Assembly: GCF_900095185.1 (NCBI RefSeq) | Contig: NZ_LT606948.1 | Span: 761,823-825,822 of the forward strand | Origin: Polynucleobacter necessarius | GTDB lineage: Bacteria > Pseudomonadota > Gammaproteobacteria > Burkholderiales > Burkholderiaceae | Direction of reading: 5' to 3' | DNA length: 64,000 nucleotides | Part shown: positions 1-9,478 of the stretch, in pieces | How the letters are laid out: the number at the start of each line of letters is the position of its first letter | Position numbering within the stretch: the first letter of the stretch is position 1 | Position numbers and translations under genes: made by a program | Notes under the pieces: model-generated | Seen by the model: the letters and a program-made list of their open reading frames with translations, nothing else | Database searches by the model: none | What the model was told of the DNA's origin: nothing

Positions 1-103
1 AAAAAATAGCGGTGCAAAAACAACCGCCAATGTGGCGAAAGTCAAAAAGTCATCCCACTCCACAAAGATGTCAAAGCAGGCTGCGATTGCTACTTTGCGA
101 TAG
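1..103 (+). CDS. 3' end of an unidentified upstream gene (partial)
   Basis: An open frame enters from the left edge and stops with TAG at 101-103. The 33 visible residues are rich in Lys, Ala, Ser and Thr, like the basic tails of phasins, topoisomerases or histone-like proteins. There is no recognisable domain, so the product cannot be named. It could also be part of a degenerate gene. Confidence 0.3.
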   Translation, partial: KNSGAKTTANVAKVKKSSHSTKMSKQAAIATLR

Positions 104-166
104 AAATGGGGGCTGAATGTTCATTAAGTATTTGATTATATTGAAGTTATTTATTAAAAAATATAA

Positions 167-187
167 ATTTGTTGCTTAGCAGCAAAA
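167..187. promoter_or_regulatory. candidate PhaR-type operator upstream of phaP
   Basis: An imperfect palindrome, TTTGTTGC-TTA-GCAGCAAA, lies about 135 bases before the phasin start. Its core TTGC-N3-GCAG differs by one base from the CTGC-N3-GCAG motif described for the PHB-responsive repressor PhaR, which controls phasin genes. The match and position are seen; PhaR binding is inferred. A loose promoter (TTGATT, 17 bases, TACAGT) follows at about 193-221. Confidence 0.3.
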
Positions 188-320
188 TTTTCTTGATTTG
201 TCATATTCATGCAGTTACAGTTTAATGGTGCAGTGCAATATTTAAGGTATTTATTGTTTTCCATCTCTTAAATCGTGTGCTGAATTGACTAGTTGTACGA
301 CTTAAATTCTGGAGAAATAT

Positions 321-911
321 ATGAACCAAGATCAAATCACCGCTAAATTGTCCCAAATTAACAGCAAAGGCCTCGAGGCTACATTTTCTTTAAGCGAAGC
401 TGCTTTAGAAAACGCTCAAAAATTGGCTGAGTTGAACTACGCTGCATCTAAGGATGTATTGGTGAATGTTCAGGACGGCATTCAGCAAGTATTGAGAGGC
501 CAAGGATCCAAAATAAGTTATTGAGCTCCTCAATGCAGAAACATTGCAGTCTTTTGGTAGCCAAACTGTTGCCTACCAAAAGAAAGTAAGCAAAATATTG
601 CGTGATGGCAATAAAGAATTGGTAAACGTTGTTGATGCAAATCTTGATCAGTTGCAAGACGGTTTCCAAGATTGGATTAACAGTGTTGCTGCTAATAATG
701 CACCTGCTGGTTTTGACGCATTCTTATCTTCATTTAAGACTGTATACGGTAGCGCATTGCAAGGTTTTGAACAGTTCCATGCTGCTAGCAAAGCAGCATT
801 TGCTAACGTAGAAAAACAGCTGATCAAGTAATTGAAACAGTACAGGGTCAAATTACTAATGTGAAAAAAGCAGCAACTCCTGCTTCACGTAGCCGTAAAG
901 CTGCTGAATAA
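321..911 (+). pseudogene. phaP: phasin (PHB granule-associated protein), frameshifted twice
   Basis: Phasins coat polyhydroxybutyrate granules in the cytoplasm. The start ATG at 321 follows a TGGAGA ribosome site. The first 67 codons read as a phasin (MNQDQITAKL..., helical, no Cys) and end at TGA 522-524. The homologous sequence resumes in another frame at about 517 (VIELLNAETLQSF...) and runs to TAA at 829-831. A third frame then gives the usual basic tail (VKKAATPASRSRKAAE) and stops at 909-911. Two indels are therefore needed to restore about 196 codons. Each piece keeps phasin-like composition, so the decay looks recent. The family call is fairly sure; a short functional product is unlikely. 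Confidence 0.82.
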
Positions 912-952
912 TTTGCTCATTAATAATTAGCTTTAGAAGTAATGCTTAAATA

Positions 953-986
953 AAAACCCCGTTGAGTACAAACTAAGTGGGGTTTT
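953..986. terminator. bidirectional terminator between phaP and rmuC
   Basis: An 8-bp perfect stem, AAAACCCC (953-960) and GGGGTTTT (979-986), separates the convergent phaP remnant and rmuC. The arms supply T-runs in both directions, so it can serve both transcripts. Confidence 0.75.
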
Positions 987-996
987 GTTTGACTCA

Positions 997-2271
997 TCAC
1001 TCAAAATCAGATGAAGACTCAATAAGTGGTACAGCCAGATTTTTGCTAGGCTTAACGCCTAATTCACGGACTTTCTCTGCAGAACGAATCAGGTTACCTT
1101 TACCCGATTTGAGTTTATTAAAGGCATCGTGGTAGCTTGTTTGTGCTTGGTCCAAACGTTGCCCGAGTTTTTCTAAATCATCAACAAAGCTAACAAACTT
1201 GTCGTAAAGATTGCCACATTGTTTGGCGATCTCAAGCGCATTGCGATTTTGATGGTCTTGCCGCCATAAGTGAGCAACAGTTCTGAGTGTCGCCATTAAT
1301 GTGCTTGGGCAAACCAGCACAATATTTTTTGCAAGAGCCTCTTGGTATAAATTTGGCGCACTTTTTAATGCTAGTAAAAAGGCAGGCTCAATTGGTACAA
1401 ACATTAAAACAAAGTCGACTGAGCCAACGCCATAGAGTGAGCTATAGTTCTTTCCAGAAAGACCCTGAATATGTTGTCTTAATGATTGAAGGTGGGCCGC
1501 AAGCTCTTGCTCTGCGGTCATTGGATCAGTTGTTTCAGCGTGCCGAGCATATGCTGTGATAGAAACTTTACTATCTACCACCAAACTTCTACCGTCAGGC
1601 AACTTAATGACTACGTCTGGTTGAAGACGGGAGCCGTCACTTTGAGTGTGGCTATCTTGAACGAGATATTCTTCGCCTTTGCGTAAGCCAGAGGATTCCA
1701 AAATAGACTCCAATACTAGCTCACCCCAATTTCCTTGAACTTTAGAGTCGCCTTTTAAGGCTTGAGTTAGGGAGCGTGTCTCGTCTGACATGCGTAGGTT
1801 GAGATTGGCTAAGCGTTCAATCTCGCTTTTAAGCGCATGTCGTTCGCGCGCCTCATTGCCGTATGAAGTGCTGACTTGCTCTTTAAATTCAGAAAGTTTA
1901 GTTTGCAGTGGCTTTAGTAAGACATCTAAATTGGCAGCATTTTGTTCGGTAAAGCGCTTGGACTTATCTTCCAAAATTTCATTGGCTAGATTTTTAAATT
2001 GATTTGTTAAAGCTTCTTTAGCTTCATTCAGCAATTCAATTCTTCCTAGGCCTTGCTTACGTTCTGAATCTAACTCAGCCTCCAGACGAATCAAATTTTG
2101 TAATGCTTGGTCGCGCTCTGTTCGCAAGCTGATAGCCAAAGCAATTTCTGCTTGCGCTTGGAGTTCAACGCGAGTTAGGGCAGAACGTAGGTTTAGAACG
2201 TAAACCAAAAGGCCTGCACAAACTGCAAATAGCAGGCCAAATAATATAAGCGAACTTAGGTCAAAAGTCAC
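997..2271 (-). CDS. rmuC: DNA recombination protein RmuC
   Basis: RmuC is a membrane-anchored nuclease-superfamily protein that limits inversions between short inverted repeats; its biochemical activity is poorly defined. The 424-residue product has one N-terminal membrane segment (about residues 6-26), a long coiled coil (about 28-170) and the RmuC domain, with NWGE at about 181-184 and a nuclease-like VVDSK at 231-235. Length is normal for the family. It lies 13 bases downstream of the glutaredoxin gene and probably shares its transcript. The function matters here because many deletions in the window look mediated by short repeats, yet this gene itself is intact. Confidence 0.93.
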   Translation of the reverse strand: MTFDLSSLILFGLLFAVCAGLLVYVLNLRSALTRVELQAQAEIALAISLRTERDQALQNLIRLEAELDSERKQGLGRIELLNEAKEALTNQFKNLANEILEDKSKRFTEQNAANLDVLLKPLQTKLSEFKEQVSTSYGNEARERHALKSEIERLANLNLRMSDETRSLTQALKGDSKVQGNWGELVLESILESSGLRKGEEYLVQDSHTQSDGSRLQPDVVIKLPDGRSLVVDSKVSITAYARHAETTDPMTAEQELAAHLQSLRQHIQGLSGKNYSSLYGVGSVDFVLMFVPIEPAFLLALKSAPNLYQEALAKNIVLVCPSTLMATLRTVAHLWRQDHQNRNALEIAKQCGNLYDKFVSFVDDLEKLGQRLDQAQTSYHDAFNKLKSGKGNLIRSAEKVRELGVKPSKNLAVPLIESSSDFE

Positions 2272-2284
2272 AACAACCGAGTTT

Positions 2285-2593
2285 TTAAGCTTTGATTAGC
2301 TGTTGAAGTTCGCCGGACTGAAACATTTCAGTCATGATGTCAGATCCGCCAATGAACTCACCATTGATATAGAGCTGAGGAATGGTAGGCCAGTTGGCAT
2401 ATTCCTTGATGCCTTGGCGAATGCCTGCGTCTTCCAAAACATTTACAGTGTGAAGTTTCTCAACACCACTGGCGCGCAAGATATTGATTGCGTTTCCAGA
2501 AAAGCCGCATTGTGGAAATTGCGCAGTCCCCTTCATAAACAATACAACTGGATGGCTGGTAACGATTTCTTTAATTTGAGATTGTGTGTCCAT
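2285..2593 (-). CDS. grxD: monothiol glutaredoxin (CGFS type)
   Basis: Monothiol CGFS glutaredoxins carry and transfer 2Fe-2S clusters with glutathione, often with BolA partners. The 102-residue protein shows the active site QCGFS at 28-32, the WPTIP cis-proline region at 68-72 and the glutathione-binding GGSD at 82-85. It is full length for the family. The gene follows prmC after about 95 bases and precedes rmuC, in the common betaproteobacterial order hemA-prfA-prmC-grxD. Nothing is unusual. Confidence 0.95.
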   Translation of the reverse strand: MDTQSQIKEIVTSHPVVLFMKGTAQFPQCGFSGNAINILRASGVEKLHTVNVLEDAGIRQGIKEYANWPTIPQLYINGEFIGGSDIMTEMFQSGELQQLIKA

Positions 2594-2688
2594 AAATGTT
2601 TCCTAGTAAGGCGGTCCAACGATGCAGACAGTTTGAAAATATGATTTCCTAGATTTTAAGACTTAATGCGAAAAAATGGTATTTAAGC

Positions 2689-3528
2689 TTATTTGCTGCC
2701 TGAGACGACACGATGGTGACCGCCATAATCTAGGTGGGTTTGGATATTAGATAATCCCGCTTGATTCATGAGGTCTACAACTGCCTTAGATTGATCAAAT
2801 CCGTGCTCAACAGCAAGTAGGCCAGTTGGTTGAAGATGGGCTTTGCAGCCAAAAATAATATTTTCTAAGCAGGTGAGTCCGCTGGCATGGTCGGTCAGTG
2901 CAAAAACCGGCTCAAATCGGAGATCACCTTGGCCAAGGTGCGGGTCCTGAGCAGCAATATAGGGTGGGTTACTTAGGATGATGTCAAAGGGGGGTTCGTT
3001 CTTCAGTGCCTCATACCAACTTCCTTGCACAAATTGAACTCTGTTGAGATTTAGTAATTTTGCATTTTCTTTTGCAATCTCTAAGGCCTCAATAGATTGA
3101 TCGGTAGCAACAACTTCCGCATGAGGTGACTCATGTGCAATAGCTAGAGCAATTGCACCAGAGCCTGTACCAAGATCTAAGACTTTGACAGACTTATTCA
3201 GGCGCTCGATTTCTCTTAGACCAATCTCTACGAGTAATTCTGTTTCTGGCCTTGGAATAAGAACACCGGGTGCAACATAAAGCTCAATCTTGTGAAATCC
3301 TTTTTTACCCACAAGATAAGCAATTGGCTCACCACTGAGTCGTCTTGTCTCCAGCGTTTTCCATTCTGCCAAGACCTTTTCGTTAAGCAGCATATCGTCT
3401 CGAGAAAATAATGCAGACCGAGGAAGTTTGTAGTGGCTGTTCAGAATATAAGTCATCAGAATTTTTGCCTCAGCAGGTGTAAGTGCTGAGGTGCTTAATA
3501 AAGCTCGCAGACTTAACTCTTTAGTCAC
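2689..3528 (-). CDS. prmC: release factor glutamine N5-methyltransferase PrmC
   Basis: PrmC methylates the glutamine of the GGQ motif in RF1 and RF2 using S-adenosylmethionine, which speeds peptide release. The 279-residue protein has an N-terminal helical domain, RPETE at 93-97, the SAM-binding DLGTGSG at 118-124 and the catalytic NPPY at 187-190. It starts 15 bases after prfA, the gene for its substrate, so both are likely co-transcribed from upstream of hemA. Confidence 0.96.
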   Translation of the reverse strand: MTKELSLRALLSTSALTPAEAKILMTYILNSHYKLPRSALFSRDDMLLNEKVLAEWKTLETRRLSGEPIAYLVGKKGFHKIELYVAPGVLIPRPETELLVEIGLREIERLNKSVKVLDLGTGSGAIALAIAHESPHAEVVATDQSIEALEIAKENAKLLNLNRVQFVQGSWYEALKNEPPFDIILSNPPYIAAQDPHLGQGDLRFEPVFALTDHASGLTCLENIIFGCKAHLQPTGLLAVEHGFDQSKAVVDLMNQAGLSNIQTHLDYGGHHRVVSGSK

Positions 3529-3543
3529 AGAATGCCTGGGGAA

Positions 3544-4623
3544 TTAATTATCACCAAGGGCGGCTAGCAATTCAGTTTGATGTTCGGATGCAAGCGCATT
3601 ACAAAGATCATCAATATCACCATCCATCATGGCATCAATTTTATAAAGGGTGAGGTTGATGCGATGGTCGGTGATGCGTCCCTGTGGGAAGTTATATGTA
3701 CGGATACGATCACTGCGATCGCCAGAACCAATGAGGGACTTGCGCGTTTGAGCTTCCAATTGATGCTTCTCGCGTTCACGGGCATCCATAAGTCGTGAGA
3801 CCAATACTGTCATTGCCTGTGCGCGATTGCGGTGTTGACTACGATCATCTTGGCACTCTACTACTGTACCGGTAGGTAGGTGGGTGATACGTACTGCAGA
3901 ATCGGTTTTATTGATGTGTTGACCGCCAGCCCCGGAGGCACGAAAGGTATCAATACGCAATTCAGCTGGATGAATTTTGACCGCTTCTAGTTCGTCTGCT
4001 TCTGGCATCACAGCGACAGTGCAAGCAGAGGTATGAATTCGACCCTGTGTTTCTGTTTGGGGCACCCTTTGAACTCGATGACCACCAGATTCAAACTTGA
4101 GGCGTGAATAGACGGCTTGTCCTACTAGGCGTAAGACAACCTCTTTATAACCGCCTAAATCGGATTCGGCAGAGCTCACAACTTCGACTTTCCAGCCTTG
4201 ACGTTCTGCAAAGCGCGTATACATTCTCAATAGATCACCCGCGAAAAGTGCGCTCTCATTACCTCCAGCGCCTGCACGAATTTCCAAGAAAACATTACGC
4301 TCATCATTTTCATCTTTTTGGAGCAAGAGCTTTTGCAGTGTGGCTTCAAGCTCTTCCATCGTTTCTTGAGCTTGCTTTTGCTCTTCATCTGCAAAGTCTT
4401 TCATCTCAGGATCTTTGCGCATATCTTCGGCTGTCTGGGCATCAGCCTCGGCTTGTTTGTAGAGGCTAAATTGCTCTGCAACCGCAGCAATATCTGAATG
4501 TTCTCGCGTAAGCTTCCGATAAGCATCCAGATCTTTGGTCGCTTCCTCGGAGGTTAATAGGGAGTTAAGTTCTGCAAAGCGCGTATCTAGGTGGTCTAGC
4601 TTAGCCCGCATGCTGGCCTTCAT
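3544..4623 (-). CDS. prfA: peptide chain release factor 1
   Basis: RF1 recognises UAA and UAG and triggers peptidyl-tRNA hydrolysis at the ribosome. The 359-residue protein carries the stop-codon reading motif PQT at 188-190 (PAT in E. coli RF1; PxT is the general form) and GGQ at 233-235. The ATG abuts the TAG of hemA with no gap, which indicates coupled translation. Intact, as expected for an essential gene. Confidence 0.97.
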   Translation of the reverse strand: MKASMRAKLDHLDTRFAELNSLLTSEEATKDLDAYRKLTREHSDIAAVAEQFSLYKQAEADAQTAEDMRKDPEMKDFADEEQKQAQETMEELEATLQKLLLQKDENDERNVFLEIRAGAGGNESALFAGDLLRMYTRFAERQGWKVEVVSSAESDLGGYKEVVLRLVGQAVYSRLKFESGGHRVQRVPQTETQGRIHTSACTVAVMPEADELEAVKIHPAELRIDTFRASGAGGQHINKTDSAVRITHLPTGTVVECQDDRSQHRNRAQAMTVLVSRLMDAREREKHQLEAQTRKSLIGSGDRSDRIRTYNFPQGRITDHRINLTLYKIDAMMDGDIDDLCNALASEHQTELLAALGDN

Positions 4624-5940
4624 CTAATGATCTTCTGGCTTGGAATGCGAGGCGAATAATTTGGGTAGCAACTTAATCAAGGCGTCACGCTCAGCGCCGT
4701 TAGAGTGTTGCAGCGCATGGAGTGAGCCATGCAAAAATTTATTGGTAAGACCTTTGGCCATCGTATTTAGTACTTCTTGAGGATCATCGCCACGCATTAA
4801 ACGCTTCATGGCACGTTCAAGTTCAAGTTGTCGTAAACGTTCGCCTTGTTGTTGAATATCCTGAATCAGTGGAACAGCATTGCGACCGTGCATCCAGTGC
4901 ATAAAGTGACCAACGCGATCTTCAATAATTGCTTCTGCTTGACTGACAGCGGCCTGACGTAAGTTAGCGCCAGTCTGAATCATTGCACCTAAATCATCTA
5001 CGGTATAGAGATAAACATCATCAAGCCTGGAGATCTCAGGTTCAAAGTCTCTTGGTACCGCCAAATCAATCGTCACCATTGGTTTGTGGCGACGCTGTTT
5101 TAGGGCGCTCTCCACCATTCCGAGGCCAATAATGGGTAGTGAGGAAGCAGTACTTGAGACAATAATGTCGAATTCATGAAGACGCCCTGGCAATTCGGAG
5201 AGTTTGAAAGATTCTGCTTCTATGTCTTGTGCTGCAATAGAGTTTGCGAGCTCTTGACCTCGTTCGATGGTGCGGTTTGCAATAGCGACATTCTTTGGTT
5301 TACGTGCAACAAAATGCGTGGCGCATAAAGTGATCATGTCACCAGCGCCAATAAACAAAATCCGCTGATCCGAAATGTTTTCAAAAATACGTTCAGCAAG
5401 ACGGACAGATGCTGCGACCATCGAAATAGAGTGAGCACCAATTTCTGTTGAGCCTCGGACCTCTTTTGCGACAGCAAACGTTTTCTGAAAGAGTTGATTG
5501 AGATAGGTTCCTAAAACACCCGCATCATTTGCAGTCCGAACTGCATTTTTCATTTGACCTAAGATTTGAGTCTCACCAATCACCATAGAATCTAAACCAC
5601 AGGCCACTCTGAAGGCATGACGAACCGCATCGGATTGCGGTAAGGAGTAAATGTGTGGTTGTAGAGTGCTTGGTGCAAGCTGTTGGGTTTTTGCTAGCCA
5701 ATCAAAAGCGACCTCATGCAAAATACCTGCAGCACTATCATCATTTGCTGCGCAATAGACCTCAGTACGGTTGCAGGTAGATAGAATTGTGGCTTCTGGC
5801 AGCCCAGCATGATTCGCACCAACTAAATGCTGGCGAAGATCGTGCAACGCTTCTTGAAGAAATTCAGGGTCAAAGGCGACCTGTTCCCGAATGGCGACCG
5901 GCGCTGTATGATGGTTGATGCCGAGTGTCCACAACTTCAT
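4624..5940 (-). CDS. hemA: glutamyl-tRNA reductase
   Basis: HemA reduces glutamyl-tRNA(Glu) to glutamate-1-semialdehyde with NADPH, the first committed step of C5 haem synthesis. I chose the ATG at 5938-5940, giving [15 protein letters not shown] as in the family and 438 residues; the frame stays open 30 codons further upstream but that part is not HemA-like. The catalytic Cys is C56 in STCNRTE, followed by the [10 protein letters not shown] motif and an NADPH-binding GAGDM. No Shine-Dalgarno sequence precedes the start, but TATAAT lies at 5948-5953 on the minus strand, only 7 bases from the ATG, so the transcript may be nearly leaderless. Confidence 0.94.
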   Translation of the reverse strand: MKLWTLGINHHTAPVAIREQVAFDPEFLQEALHDLRQHLVGANHAGLPEATILSTCNRTEVYCAANDDSAAGILHEVAFDWLAKTQQLAPSTLQPHIYSLPQSDAVRHAFRVACGLDSMVIGETQILGQMKNAVRTANDAGVLGTYLNQLFQKTFAVAKEVRGSTEIGAHSISMVAASVRLAERIFENISDQRILFIGAGDMITLCATHFVARKPKNVAIANRTIERGQELANSIAAQDIEAESFKLSELPGRLHEFDIIVSSTASSLPIIGLGMVESALKQRRHKPMVTIDLAVPRDFEPEISRLDDVYLYTVDDLGAMIQTGANLRQAAVSQAEAIIEDRVGHFMHWMHGRNAVPLIQDIQQQGERLRQLELERAMKRLMRGDDPQEVLNTMAKGLTNKFLHGSLHALQHSNGAERDALIKLLPKLFASHSKPEDH

Positions 5941-6227
5941 AATGGCAATTATAGATTTGATGGCAACTTTAATGGGGGTAACAATGGGGTTTTTGGCTTT
6001 TCTGGTGATTGGGGGGTATTTCAGGGACATCGGCTTGGATTTTTTACCCCAGTCTCTCTCGTAGCTCTTTGTCCATCAAGCTCCTCATGGCATCCTTAAT
6101 TGAGGTAAGGGCTGCCGCCGCCAGCTCGTTTTTGGGGTAATATTGAGGGGCTTTTCAGTCTGGGCAAAGCTTGGAGTGGGGCTGCGCTATTTTTGCTTCC
6201 TGTACTGCGGCTGGAATTTTTACAGCT

Positions 6228-6983
6228 TTAGCTAAATAAATCAGATTGAGGGGCATTTACCCACTGAATGGGCGTGCTCTGATGCTCAATTAGCCATTGA
6301 TTAGCTTTGGTGAAGTGGGCGCAACTTGCTTTGTCACCCGACTCCAAAAAAGGTTTATTGGTTTTGTAGACGCCTAGCCCCGATGGGTGAGAAGATTGCA
6401 AAACACATTGGCCTAGACCATCTTCAATTAAGGGTAGATTCGATTGAGCATGTCTACCCCAAAGCATCCAGACTAGGTGAGGCCTTTGTTTGGCTAAAGT
6501 GCTAATGAGGTGATCAGTCACACCTTTCCAACCCAGATTAGTATGGCTACCTGCTTCGCCTAATTTAACGCTTAATGCGGTGTTTAGAAGCAGCACGCCC
6601 TGTTCTGCCCAATGATGCAGATCGCCATTTGGTAATGATCCAAAGCCTTCAATTGCCAGCGCTTTACTGATATTGCGAAGGGAGCTGGGAAATTCTCGCG
6701 AGTTCACTGCAATATTTGGGGGTATGGAGAAAGCCAATCCTTGAGCTAACGCTGGTGAGTGATATGGATCTTGTCCCAGAATGACTATTTTTACCGATTG
6801 AACTGGGCAAAGCTTCAGAGCCTTGAAAAAATGTTGAGGTTCAGGTCTTACCAAACTTATATTTTCATTTAAGACATTTTGTAAATTTTTCTCTAGTGAT
6901 TGCCACTCCATCGCCTCAAAGAAGCCGCCAAATAACTCCCGCCAATCATTGGGGATATCGTCTTTTGAAAACAGCGCTTTCAA
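6228..6983 (-). CDS. ung: uracil-DNA glycosylase
   Basis: Ung removes uracil from DNA, the first step of base-excision repair. The 251-residue protein has the water-activating motif GQDPYH at 70-75 (catalytic D72), LLLNT at 131-135 and the DNA-intercalating loop HPSGLG at 199-204. Family-1 enzymes usually have HPSPLS there, so the Pro and final Ser are replaced by Gly, close to the uracil-recognition His. It starts 6 bases after the M61 remnant. About 290 bases without a convincing gene separate it from hemA. Confidence 0.94.
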   Translation of the reverse strand: MKALFSKDDIPNDWRELFGGFFEAMEWQSLEKNLQNVLNENISLVRPEPQHFFKALKLCPVQSVKIVILGQDPYHSPALAQGLAFSIPPNIAVNSREFPSSLRNISKALAIEGFGSLPNGDLHHWAEQGVLLLNTALSVKLGEAGSHTNLGWKGVTDHLISTLAKQRPHLVWMLWGRHAQSNLPLIEDGLGQCVLQSSHPSGLGVYKTNKPFLESGDKASCAHFTKANQWLIEHQSTPIQWVNAPQSDLFS

Positions 6984-6989
6984 TTTCGC

Positions 6990-8743
6990 TTAAACATCCT
7001 TCTTGGGAGTGAGTTCGTATTGCATAGGAACATGAGCAGACTGCAGGGCTATTATACGCTCGTGCTCTAGACCATCGCGATAGAAGGTAATGTGAATCTG
7101 GGTATTTTCAGAAAGACTTGCTAACACCTTATCCCAGCGAGCGCTGGTAATGCGCTGCCCATCCATGCTAGCTAGCAAGTCTCCAGGTGATAGGCCTGCA
7201 GCCTGAGCAATGCCACCATCAAGTACATGAGTTACTTTTAACCACCCGTTAGCATCGGTACGGCGCATACCAAATTCCAGTTGTCACTTATCAAGAGTGG
7301 ATAAAGATTTATTGTTAACAGATATTAGATTTGAGCCTATCCATTTTTGTAGAGGAATCTCTTCAACGCCAAATACATCTTCATCTCTTCCCAGGTTTCG
7401 GCAAAACCTTGCCCCAGCAAGTCAAAGACTAAATCATCTAGACCATTTTCTGGAATGCCGTTAAAGGTAATGCCATGCTTGCGCCAAAGCAGACGCATCA
7501 GATCATCCAGTGACTGCTTATTTTTGGTAAATGCGCGGATTTGCAAATCAAGACCGAGCGCGAATAACGCACCCTTACCGTAATGGCTTACGACAGCATT
7601 TGGTGTGTTTTCATCTATCTGGTAGTATTTAGTCCAGGCATAAAAAGAGCTATCAGCCAGGTTCTTTTTTTGGCGACCAGGACCGCGCAAAATACCATTC
7701 CAGTTATCTGCAACCAGTTTTAAATAGGTTTTGAGATCGATCCTTTTACTTCGTAAAAGCTGGTAAAGCCCTCAAATACCCAAAGGAGGCGAGTGCGATT
7801 GCGCTGACTCAGGTCATATGGCTGAAAAAAGTTTGGTTGAATGCGTTTTACTAACCATGCATGAAAATACTCATGACTACATAGGCCTAAAAATTCTCGA
7901 TAAGCAGATTCTTCAAGCAGGATATTTTCTCGGGGAATCTGATCTCACCTAGAGAGTAATGCAGTACTGTTGTGGCGATGCTCAAGACCGCCGTAACCAT
8001 TCAATACGGCATTCACTAAGAAGTGATATTCTCCAAAAGGCGCGCGTTTAGTTTTTGGTTCAAAGAGATTAATAGTGCTTGCGCAAATCGCTTGCAGGTC
8101 TTGAGAAATTCGCTTGATATCAACAATGCAGTTGCATCCTTGGATGGCTATACGATGAGGCACCCCATTTGATTGCCAATGAATAACTTGAAACTCACCC
8201 ATGGCAACTGGATGATCAAGTAGATCATCATAGTTTTGTGCAAGATAAAAACCAAACCCACGACCATCAGTTTTGACGGATCTCAGGGTGGTGTGCACGC
8301 TCCATTGATCAGCAAAAGCTTGCTCAGGAGAGGGAATGGCGAGCGAGCAAGGAAGGCGCTCTTGTCCATTGACGGCAAGACAAAGGCTGGTGGCGTTAAA
8401 GAATGTACATTCCGTATCTAAATAAGCTGCTCGTACAGAAGAATCAAAAGCATAGACGGCAGTCAGAATGTCTACGGCACTATTGACTGGTGGCAGACGC
8501 TCATGATCATTGTCGATCCGTTCGAGCGCAATCACTTTTTTTGAATCTGAGCTAGCAAAAGCTTCAATGGATTCTATATGTTTACTGAAATCCCGGATGA
8601 GGTAGCCGCCAGGAATCCAGGCCGGCATTTGCAAGACCTGACCATTGGGGTCAGGATTAGCTATATGGAGCTTTATGCGAAAGTGATGGCCATGAAAATC
8701 AGCCGGCCAAACTGTGTATTGTGAATTGCTGGTAAATCGGCAT
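6990..8743 (-). pseudogene. M61-family aminopeptidase with PDZ domain, multiply frameshifted
   Basis: M61 (glycyl aminopeptidase-like) enzymes are zinc proteases with a C-terminal PDZ domain. The pieces in order are: a start MPIYQQ at 8743 that shifts frame after about 15 codons; an N-terminal domain (MPAWIPGGYLIRDF) ending at a stop at 7945; a segment with the zinc site HEYFH at 7861-7875 and WVFEGFTSFYE; a third frame at 7690-7337 (ENTPNAVVSHYGKGAL) ending in a stop; and the PDZ part at 7268-6990. At least four lesions are needed to explain it, so no full-length protein can form. It follows dsbC by 12 bases. Confidence 0.88.
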
Positions 8744-8755
8744 GATGCATGATGT

Positions 8756-9478
8756 TTATTTCAGAGAATTAAATTTCTTTTCGATATTAGTTATTTGTAC
8801 TGCGCCAGGAAATCTACTGCCATCAGCGAAAAATAGAGTTGGCGTCCCTGTGACACCATAAGTCGTAGCAAAAGCCATATTCTGATCCAGCGGTGTACTG
8901 CAATCTCCCTTACCACTGGGAGTAATACCATTTATCATCCAATCCATATAAGCCTTATTCGGATCCGTTGAGCACCAGATCTGTTTTGATTTTTGAGCTG
9001 AGTCTGAAGACAAGATTGGCATTAAGTAGGTGTAAATCGTGACGTTGTCTAATTGCTGTAATGTTTTTTCAAGGCGCTTACAGTAGCCACAGTTTGGATC
9101 AGAAAAGACGGCTAATTGGCGCCTGCCATCGCCACGTACATTTTTAATCGCATTGGTAGGAGATAGATCGCTCCATTTAATGCGATTGAGGTCTGCCTGT
9201 CTTTGTTCGGTAATATTTTTGCCAGTAGCAATCTCAATAATCTCTCCTTGAATGAGATATTTTGCAGAGACATCTGTATAGAAAATATCATGACCAACCA
9301 ATATTTCATATAAGCCAGAAACTGGGGCTGGTGACACACTTTTGACTTTGACATTGGCGCCCAATTTTTTTTGAATTGCAGTCTTTACTTGCTGCTCTGG
9401 TTGCGCAGACAGTGATCCCGAAAAGAATAGGCTTGCACTGATAACGGTAATCACGGATAAGAATTTATTCAAAATCAA
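8756..9478 (-). CDS. dsbC: thiol:disulfide interchange protein DsbC
   Basis: DsbC is a periplasmic dimeric isomerase that corrects wrong disulfides and is kept reduced by DsbD. The 240-residue protein has a signal peptide (residues 1-26, cleavage likely after LSA), a dimerisation domain, and a thioredoxin fold with CGYC at 130-133 and the cis-Pro motif TGTPTLFF near 212. It overlaps the upstream hydroxylase gene by 14 bases, so the two are probably translated together. Intact, although the gene immediately downstream is decayed. Confidence 0.93.
   Translation of the reverse strand: MILNKFLSVITVISASLFFSGSLSAQPEQQVKTAIQKKLGANVKVKSVSPAPVSGLYEILVGHDIFYTDVSAKYLIQGEIIEIATGKNITEQRQADLNRIKWSDLSPTNAIKNVRGDGRRQLAVFSDPNCGYCKRLEKTLQQLDNVTIYTYLMPILSSDSAQKSKQIWCSTDPNKAYMDWMINGITPSGKGDCSTPLDQNMAFATTYGVTGTPTLFFADGSRFPGAVQITNIEKKFNSLK

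Noticed and set aside
5827-6099. Plus-strand open frame antisense to the hemA start
   Set aside because: Its composition has no protein-like features and it is a shadow of hemA.
6050-6158. Minus-strand frame of about 35 codons upstream of hemA ([20 protein letters not shown]...)
   Set aside because: It has no clear start, no ribosome site and no family resemblance. It may be a remnant but I cannot support it.
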